From Acidimicrobiales bacterium (GTDB taxonomy: Bacteria; Actinomycetota; Acidimicrobiia; Acidimicrobiales; SZUA-35), in assembly GCA_020630195.1 (NCBI GenBank), contig JAHDBV010000004.1, forward strand, positions 70,990 through 115,584: a DNA stretch of 44,595 bases, given 5' to 3'. A model generated the notes under the pieces. The model made no database searches. It saw only the letters and a program-made list of their open reading frames with translations, and was not told the DNA's origin. Both the position numbers and the translations under genes were made by a program. Below are positions 39,570 to 44,595 of this stretch, piece after piece (the stretch's first letter is position 1; the number at the start of each line of letters is the position of its first letter).

Positions 39570-40478
39570 ATGGCCGCTCCTGTGTCCCGACGCCACGTGC
39601 TCGGTCGGTTGCTCGCGCTGCCGGTGGCCGCGGTCGCCGCCGCCTGCACGTCTGAGGCGAGCACGGCTTCACCGAGCACGACCACGGCCGGCACGGCCAC
39701 CACCGGAGCCGGTGCCACGGCGACCACGGCCGCCGGATCGGCGGCCGAGTCGACCGTCGGTGGGGTCGAGGGCTGGGTGTCGGGCGGGACCGATCTGCTC
39801 ACGGTCGACCCGCCGCCCACGTCGCTGTTCGACACGGTCCCGTCGTGCCGGGTCGATCCGACCCCGGAGACGACGCTCGGGCCGTGCTGGTTCGACGTCG
39901 ACTCCGGCGATGACATCTCGGCCGGCTTCGAGGGGCTGCCGATGTGGTTGTGTCTGCGGGTGCACGACCCCGACTGCAACCCGCTCGTCGACCACGCCGT
40001 GGAGGTGTGGCACACCGACGTGCGGGGCTTCTACACGGGTGACACCACGGGCAGCGCCGACGACACGAGCTTCTCGTCGGATCGCTGCACCCTCGAGGAC
40101 GAGACGGCGCTCGCCACCAACGCCTTCCGGGGTCGCCTCACCACCGACGCCGACGGGCGGGTGAACTTCCGGAGCTGCTTCCCCGGCTGGTACGCCGGCC
40201 GCACCATCCACGTGCACTACGCCGTGACCGCCCCCGACGGGACCACCCGCTCGATCTCACAGCTCGTCTTCACCGATGCGTTCGCCGACGAGATCTGCAC
40301 CACTCACGAGCGCTATGCCGACCGGGGCCTGCAGGACACCCCGTTGGCGGACGACGCGCTGTTCTCCGACGAGGTCGACGAGCACCTGTTCAGCACGGCC
40401 CGCAACGACGACGGCACCCTGCTCGCGTTCGCCACGGTCGTGGTCGATCCGAACGCCTCGGTCGACAAGTCGTTCTGA
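39570..40478 (+). CDS. Secreted intradiol dioxygenase-like Tat lipoprotein
   Basis: 302 residues from ATG 39570 (in-frame GTG at 39564 possible). Twin-arginine signal SRRHVLGRLLALPVAAVAAAC ends in a lipobox-like AAAC, then a Thr/Ala-rich spacer. The catalytic domain has ETTLGPCWFD, HAVEVWHTDVRGFYTG (Tyr ligand), RVNFRSCFPGWYAGRTIHVHYAV (Tyr and two His ligands): the four Fe(III) ligands of intradiol ring-cleavage dioxygenases are in place. Tat export fits a cofactor folded in the cytoplasm. Substrate may be catechol-like, but many secreted members are uncharacterised. Confidence 0.82.
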   Translation: MAAPVSRRHVLGRLLALPVAAVAAACTSEASTASPSTTTAGTATTGAGATATTAAGSAAESTVGGVEGWVSGGTDLLTVDPPPTSLFDTVPSCRVDPTPETTLGPCWFDVDSGDDISAGFEGLPMWLCLRVHDPDCNPLVDHAVEVWHTDVRGFYTGDTTGSADDTSFSSDRCTLEDETALATNAFRGRLTTDADGRVNFRSCFPGWYAGRTIHVHYAVTAPDGTTRSISQLVFTDAFADEICTTHERYADRGLQDTPLADDALFSDEVDEHLFSTARNDDGTLLAFATVVVDPNASVDKSF

Positions 40479-40522
40479 GCCGGGCGGGAGTCGGCCCGGT
40501 CGATCGGGCTAGCGTCCCCGCC

Positions 40523-40969
40523 GTGGACGACGCCGCGGCGATGCAGTTGGCCCTCGAACAGGCCCGGGCCGCCGGTGCCCGCGGTGAGGTGCCGGTGGGT
40601 GCGGTGGTGCTGCGCGACGGTGAGGTGATCGCGGCGCGTGGCAACGATCGCGAAGCGAGCGGTGATCCCACCGGCCACGCCGAGGTCCTGGCGATCCGTG
40701 ACGCGGCCGAGGCGGTCGGTTCGTGGCGGCTCGACGGCTGCACCCTCGTGGTGACACTCGAGCCGTGCCCGATGTGTGCCGGCGCGGCGGTGCAGGCCCG
40801 GATGGCCCGGGTGGTCTACGGCGCCGCCGATCTGCGTGGTGGGGCGATGCTCAGTCTGTTCAACATCGGCGGCGATCCCCGTCTGCACCACATGCTCGAG
40901 ATCGTCGACGGTGTCGAGGCCGAGGCGTGTGCGGCGTTGCTCACCGACTTCTTCGAAGCGCGACGCTGA
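40523..40969 (+). CDS. tadA: tRNA adenosine(34) deaminase
   Basis: 148 residues, GTG start seven bases after -10 TAGCGT (40510-40515). Zinc deaminase: GHAEVLAIRDAA (HAE) and TLEPCPMCAGAAVQARM (PCxxC), with GAADLRGGAMLSLFNI, typical of TadA. Converts adenosine to inosine at the wobble position of tRNA-Arg(ACG). It converges with the response-regulator gene, three bases apart. Confidence 0.92.
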   Translation: MDDAAAMQLALEQARAAGARGEVPVGAVVLRDGEVIAARGNDREASGDPTGHAEVLAIRDAAEAVGSWRLDGCTLVVTLEPCPMCAGAAVQARMARVVYGAADLRGGAMLSLFNIGGDPRLHHMLEIVDGVEAEACAALLTDFFEARR

Positions 40970-40972
40970 GCC

Positions 40973-41647
40973 TCACCCGCCTGGGGTGACCAGGCCGGTC
41001 TCGTAGGCCACCACGACGAGCTGGGCCCGGTCGCGGGCGTCGAGTTTCGTGAGGATGCGGCTCACGTGGGTCTTCGCCGTCAGCGGGCTGATGTGCAGCG
41101 CCTCGGCGATCTCGACGTTGTTGGCACCCCGGCCGATCTCGGTGAGCACGTCGCGTTCGCGTTCGGTGAGCGGATCGAGCCGGTCGGCGGCATCGGCCGG
41201 GTCGGGACGGCTGGCGAACTCGCCGATGAGGCGCCGGGTGATGGCGGGCGCGAGCAGCGCGTCGCCCGCCGCGATGGTGCGGATGGCGTCGAGCAGCTGT
41301 TGGGGGGCGGTGTCCTTCAGCAGGAAACCCGAGGCGCCGGCGCGGAGGGCGTCGTAGACGTACTGGTCGAGGTCGAACGTGGTGAGCACGAGCACCCGAA
41401 CGTCGTGCAGCCGTTCGTCGGCGGTGATGCGGCCGGTCGCGGCGATGCCGTCGAGTTCGGGCATGCGGATGTCCATGAGCACGACGTGGGGTCGGCTGGT
41501 GAAGGCGAGGTCGATCGCCTCGGTGCCCGTGGCGGCCTGGCCCACCACCCGCATGCCGGGTTCGGCGTCGACGAGGGCGGCGAAGCCCCGGCGGACGAGT
41601 TCCTGGTCGTCGACCACGAGCACCCGGATCTCGTCGGTGTCGGTCAT
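40973..41647 (-). CDS. NarL/FixJ-family response regulator
   Basis: 224 residues: receiver VLVVDDQELVRRGF, phospho-Asp in HVVLMDIRMPELDG, Thr in VLVLTTFDLDQYV, Lys in GFLLKDTAP; LuxR HTH at about 155-215: LTERERDVLTEIGRGANNVEIAEALHISPLTAKTHVSRILTKLDARDR. ATGA overlap with the kinase gene shows coupling. Confidence 0.92.
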   Translation of the reverse strand: MTDTDEIRVLVVDDQELVRRGFAALVDAEPGMRVVGQAATGTEAIDLAFTSRPHVVLMDIRMPELDGIAATGRITADERLHDVRVLVLTTFDLDQYVYDALRAGASGFLLKDTAPQQLLDAIRTIAAGDALLAPAITRRLIGEFASRPDPADAADRLDPLTERERDVLTEIGRGANNVEIAEALHISPLTAKTHVSRILTKLDARDRAQLVVVAYETGLVTPGG

Positions 41648-42780
41648 GACGGCTCCGTTCGGGGTCGGTGGTGGGGCACGATGGCGCGCACGACGAAGCC
41701 GCCGTCGTCACCGGGGCCGGCGGTGAGGGCGCCCCCGAGTGACTCGGCCCGTTCGGTCATGCCGACGATGCCGACACCGGTGGAGGCGGTGGCGGTGCGG
41801 TGGGATTCGCCGGGGTCGTTGCGGACGGTCAGCTCCACCCGGTCGTCGTGGTGTTTGAGGGTGAGGTCGACGGCGACCGGGCCGGCATGGCGGGCGACGT
41901 TGGTGAGGGCTTCCTGCACGATGCGATGCACGGCCACCACGCAGGCGTCGCCGACGTCGGTGGGGAAGGAGCCGTGTGTGCGCACCCGCACGTCGAGGCC
42001 GGACCGGGCCGCGCCGTCGAGCAGGGCCGACAGGTCGTTCGGGTCGGCGGGAGTCGGGCGGAGCGGGGCGTCGTCGGTCGAGCGCAGCACACCGACCATG
42101 GCTCGGAGTTCTTCGAGTGACTGCTTGCCCGTGGCGTTGATCGCTTCGAGCGCGTCCTTCGCCTGCGCCGGGTCCCGCTCGAGGAGATGGGCGGCCACGC
42201 CCGACTGGACGGTGATGACGGACAGGCCGTGGGCCACCACGTCGTGCAGATCCCGGGCGATCCGGAGCCGTTCGGCCTGGACCCGATCGGCCGCTTCGGT
42301 CTCGATGCGTTGGGCGAGGCGATCGTCCCGGCTGCGGACCGCATCGGCCACGGCGAGCGGGAGCAGACCGAGGGCGGCTTCGCCGGGGAGCTCCTCCAGG
42401 TAGGGGTCGGTGCTGAGCCCGGCGACCACGAGCACCATCGGCACGGCGATCGCGGTGGCGGCGAGGAGATTGCGCCGGCGGGGTCCGGAGCGCGCCGCGA
42501 CGAAGAGGGCGAACATCGCCGCGGGGAGGAGGGCGCCGTCCTCGCCGGTGCGCCAGGTGAGTGCGACGCGGGTCAGCACCACCACCGCAGCGACGGCGAG
42601 CGGGGCACGGTCGCGCAGGTTGAGGGCGATGGCGGCGACGAGCACGAGGCCATAGGCGACGACGCCGGGGGTGGACGTCCTCTCGCCGTCTTCGAGCAGC
42701 AGCACCCCGAGGGTGAAGGCGACGATCGCCGCGACGGGGCCGACGAGTCGGAGCCGGGGATGGTCGACGAGGGTGGCCAC
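41644..42780 (-). CDS. DesK/NarX-type sensor histidine kinase
   Basis: 378 residues from GTG 42780 (GAGG about eight bases upstream); an in-frame ATG at 42852 would add 24 residues. Five or so transmembrane helices (about 12-150, e.g. VGPAVAAIVAFTLGVLL-type segment VGPVAAIVAFTLGVLLL), HisKA_3 helix LRIARDLHDVVAHGLSVITVQSGVAAHLL with phospho-His in ARDLHD, and HATPase with VHRIVQEALTNVARHAG and GVGIVGMTERAESLGG. Cognate regulator at 40973. Signal unknown. Confidence 0.85.
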   Translation of the reverse strand: MATLVDHPRLRLVGPVAAIVAFTLGVLLLEDGERTSTPGVVAYGLVLVAAIALNLRDRAPLAVAAVVVLTRVALTWRTGEDGALLPAAMFALFVAARSGPRRRNLLAATAIAVPMVLVVAGLSTDPYLEELPGEAALGLLPLAVADAVRSRDDRLAQRIETEAADRVQAERLRIARDLHDVVAHGLSVITVQSGVAAHLLERDPAQAKDALEAINATGKQSLEELRAMVGVLRSTDDAPLRPTPADPNDLSALLDGAARSGLDVRVRTHGSFPTDVGDACVVAVHRIVQEALTNVARHAGPVAVDLTLKHHDDRVELTVRNDPGESHRTATASTGVGIVGMTERAESLGGALTAGPGDDGGFVVRAIVPHHRPRTEPS

Positions 42781-42919
42781 ACCACGATCCTCGCCCACGG
42801 CGGCCGGTCTCGCATCGGCCGGGAGGAGGGTCGGTCGTCCGTCGGCGTACATCGATCGGAGTACGGGGAAGCTCCGAGGGGCGGATTCAGTCGCGGGCCG
42901 GTTGATCGAGGGTGTGGCC

Positions 42920-43576
42920 ATGACCGCAGTGCTCGACCGTTCCCAGCCCGGACCCAACCCCGAACCGACCACCCGCACGACCTGGCATCGCCGCCGGGTG
43001 TGGAACGGGTTCACCCCGCTCCAGCTCGCCGTGATCGTGCTCGCCACGATCGCTCCGCTCGTCATCACCGGCTCGATCGGTGCCGCCCTGCTCGGCGTCA
43101 TCTCGACCGAGCAGATGATCGAGACCGCCCTCGGTGCGGGGGAGAACCCCGGGCTGGTGGTGTTCGGGGCGATGTTCCTGGCCTCACCGGTGCAGTGGCT
43201 CACGGGCCGGACGCAGGTCCGGGTGCGGAAGTACCTCGGGATCGTGTTCTTCCTGCTCGCCCTGAGCAACGCCGCCATGTTCGTGCTCGAGGTGGGAGCG
43301 GGGGCGATGCTGTCGGCCCCGTTCCTGGTGGCCGGGACGATCGCCCTCGTGCTGTCGGCCCCGCTGTTCGCCACGAGCAGCCGCCGCTCGCAGCGGTGGA
43401 TGGGCATGAAGCGATGGCGGCTGCTGCACAAGGCGACCTACCTGATCGCCGCGGCGCTGCTCGCCCACGTGGTGATGCTCGGCGAGTTCGGGTTCGGCGA
43501 GACGATGATCGCAGCCGGGTTCGTGGCCCGGATCCCGGCGGTGCGGCGTTGGCTCACCGCCCGGGGCGATCGCTGA
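42920..43576 (+). CDS. Ferric-reductase-like (MsrQ-type) transmembrane protein
   Basis: 218 residues, about five or six transmembrane helices. Layout follows ferric-reductase-like/MsrQ proteins: RVRKYLGIVFFLLALSNAAMFVL, FLVAGTIALVLSAPLFATSSRRSQRWMGMKRWRLLHKATYLIAAALLAHVVML. The later heme-type histidines H170 and H183 are present, but the earlier conserved His (usually L-H in the second core helix) is Asn117. Heme binding may be altered. GAGGG lies seven bases before ATG 42920. Divergent from the DesK-type kinase, so it may be a target of it. Confidence 0.75.
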   Translation: MTAVLDRSQPGPNPEPTTRTTWHRRRVWNGFTPLQLAVIVLATIAPLVITGSIGAALLGVISTEQMIETALGAGENPGLVVFGAMFLASPVQWLTGRTQVRVRKYLGIVFFLLALSNAAMFVLEVGAGAMLSAPFLVAGTIALVLSAPLFATSSRRSQRWMGMKRWRLLHKATYLIAAALLAHVVMLGEFGFGETMIAAGFVARIPAVRRWLTARGDR

Positions 43577-43579
43577 GGG

Positions 43580-44251
43580 TCAGCCGCCGAGGTGTTTGGT
43601 CGCTTCCCGGATGGTGAGCCCGGACAGGCGGTGGCGGTGCTGGTCCACCAGCGCCGCCACCCAGCCGGGGTCGGTCCGGGCGTACTGGCGGAGTGCCCAG
43701 CCGAGGGCCTTGCGGATGAAGAACTCGGTGTCGTCGGCCCGGCGGTCGACGTGGTCGGCGAGGCGGTCGGTGTCGGTCTCGTGCTTCCAGAGGAGCTGGT
43801 GCAGGATCGCCGTGCGGGCCACCCAGAGGTCGGGATCGTCGATCCAGCGGTCCATCTCCGCACCGAGCTCGCGGTGATCGCGCACCATCGGGCCGACGAC
43901 GTGGATGGCGAGCACGTCGACCGAATCCCACCAGGCCTTGTCGACGACGAAGCGTCGGACGGCGGGGAGGTGGTCGGGGGTGAGGATGCGGGCGTGGCGG
44001 CGGAGCTCGTCGGCACCGACCATCTGCATCTCCCGCTCGGGAAGAGCCCAGCAGGCCTCGGCGAACTCGAGGAGCTCATCGGGGCTGGGCCGGGTGCGGC
44101 CCAGGACCTCCTTCGCGATCGCCCGACGCTCGGGCGTCTTCACGCCTGCGAAGGGGAAGTGGTCCTTCATGTAGGCGGCCATCTGGGCGGCGTTGTCGGG
44201 GTCGCCCGCCTCGAGCAGCGTGACGTGGAGCTCGGGGACCCGATCGATCAT
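43580..44251 (-). CDS. AlkD-family DNA alkylation repair protein
   Basis: 223 residues of HEAT-like helical repeats: MKDHFPFAGVKTPERRAIAKEVLG, LPEREMQMVGADELRRHARIL, VDKAWWDSVDVLAIHVVGPMVRDH, DLWVARTAILHQLLWKHETDTDRLADHVDRR, EFFIRKALGWALRQYARTDPGWVAALVDQH. This is the PF08713/AlkD signature (W.DSVD and FI.KALGWALR.Y.). Relatives excise bulky or positively charged alkyl bases. ATG 44251 overlaps the stop of the GSILSIGSA-repeat gene (ATGA), so both are translated together. Confidence 0.9.
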   Translation of the reverse strand: MIDRVPELHVTLLEAGDPDNAAQMAAYMKDHFPFAGVKTPERRAIAKEVLGRTRPSPDELLEFAEACWALPEREMQMVGADELRRHARILTPDHLPAVRRFVVDKAWWDSVDVLAIHVVGPMVRDHRELGAEMDRWIDDPDLWVARTAILHQLLWKHETDTDRLADHVDRRADDTEFFIRKALGWALRQYARTDPGWVAALVDQHRHRLSGLTIREATKHLGG

Positions 44252-44499
44252 CGCTTGTTCCGGTCGCCCGAGCCGCCGATCGAGAAGATCGACCCGGCCG
44301 ACCCGATCGAGAGGATGGAGCCGGCGGATCCGATGGACAGGATGGACCCCGCGGAGCCGATGCTGAGGATCGATCCGGTCGACCCGATGGACAGGATCGA
44401 TCCGACGGAGCACACCGAGAGGATCGACCCGATGCTGGCGAAGGATCGCCACGACGGCAGCCGGAGCAGGCGCTCGGCGAGTGGGGCGGGCGACGACAT
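44248..44499 (-). CDS. Small protein of GSILSIGSA nonapeptide repeats
   Basis: 83 residues. N-terminal amphipathic segment MSSPAPLAERLLRLPSWRSF, then six tandem nine-residue repeats (24-77): GSILSVCSV, GSILSIGST, GSILSIGSA three times, GSIFSIGGS, and a basic tail GDRNKR. The regular Ser/Gly with Ile/Leu alternation suggests a small beta-solenoid or membrane-interacting stack. I cannot assign it to a named family with confidence. It is coupled by ATGA overlap to the AlkD gene, so a role alongside that enzyme is likely. Sequence supports a real protein: the repeat is kept in amino acids while third bases vary. Divergent from the tRNA-Ser gene at 44558. Confidence 0.75.
   Translation of the reverse strand: MSSPAPLAERLLRLPSWRSFASIGSILSVCSVGSILSIGSTGSILSIGSAGSILSIGSAGSILSIGSAGSIFSIGGSGDRNKR
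44269..44430 (-). repeat. Six 27-bp coding repeats (GSILSIGSA units)
   Basis: Six in-frame 27-bp units encode the nonapeptides. Codon variation between units (for example ATC/ATG-side positions and Ser codons) shows selection at protein level rather than a fresh DNA duplication. Confidence 0.85.
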
Positions 44500-44544
44500 G
44501 TCCGCAGCTCAGCACAACCCGGTTGCTGCGTTCGACCGCACCGC

Positions 44545-44550
44545 TAGTCT
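44545..44550 (+). promoter_or_regulatory. -10 box of the tRNA-Ser(CGA) gene
   Basis: TAGTCT ends seven bases before the mature tRNA start at 44558; TTGCTG (44523-44528) is a possible -35 with a 16-base spacer. Confidence 0.5.
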
Positions 44551-44557
44551 CGACCCC

Positions 44558-44595
44558 GGAAGGTTGCCAGAGCGGACGAATGGGGCGGCCTCGAA
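44558..44595 (+). tRNA. tRNA-Ser (anticodon CGA), 5' part only
   Basis: The window ends inside the gene. GGAAGGT acceptor strand, T, D arm GCC...GGGGC region with AGAGCGGACGAAT, then GCGGC-CTCGAA at the edge. The GGA start, long D loop with GCGGACGAA and CTCGA loop fit tRNA-Ser(CGA). Confidence 0.8.

Noticed and set aside
44269..44430. 27-bp tandem repeats as a CRISPR-like or VNTR array.
   Set aside because: No spacers; encodes a regular nonapeptide protein with varied codons.

Overview
The window is a dense, high-GC bacterial chromosome segment with no IS element, phage, CRISPR array or other mobile DNA. Gene content points to Actinomycetota: a DivIVA-type coiled-coil protein, deazaflavin/F420-type flavoproteins (LLM, Ddn-like, split-barrel), crotonyl-CoA carboxylase/reductase, NarL/DesK-type two-component pairs, and many apparently leaderless mRNAs whose -10 box (usually TAGGGT or TACGGT) ends 6-9 bases before the start codon. 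The overall gene mix makes me think of the class Acidimicrobiia, but that placement is inference.

Layout. 1-2800: end of an LLM oxidoreductase, a DUF3995/SRPBCC pair divergent from a TetR regulator with two palindromic operators, and a CHK-like kinase. 2800-9800: a cyclase-ATPase regulator, then a divergent catalase-like/DyP-peroxidase pair followed by a metallo-beta-lactamase-fold protein whose metal motif is broken. 9900-12100: SnoaL-like lipoprotein, tRNA-Ala, split-barrel flavoprotein, PaaI thioesterase. 12200-16450: DM13 protein, PQQ-type propeller, prfC and a small membrane protein. 16580-20800: two coupled alpha/beta-hydrolase-fold genes (the second lacks the nucleophile serine) and a two-component system. 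20930-23515: xseA-xseB-polyprenyl synthase operon, divergent from a PAS-GGDEF-EAL protein.

25990-32070 looks like an acetyl-CoA/C4-acyl-CoA module: tesB-type thioesterase, ccr, a DivIVA-type hendecad coiled-coil protein, a MarR-GNAT fusion and an acetyl-CoA acetyltransferase. 32100-35640 is a core information-processing block: recR, ybaB, dnaX, the SRP RNA (ffs, not protein coding) and tRNA-Ser(GGA). Between the thiolase and recR lies an orphan promoter feeding directly into a 79-base, near-continuous hairpin plus a terminator-like hairpin; I regard this as the best candidate for an undescribed element (a small RNA). 35800-44595: small lipoprotein, Ddn-like protein, DUF6206-like protein, SDR/hydrolase pair, secreted intradiol dioxygenase-like protein, tadA, a second two-component system, a ferric-reductase-like membrane protein, and an AlkD-family gene translationally coupled to a tiny protein made of six GSILSIGSA repeats, ending in a cut-off tRNA-Ser(CGA).
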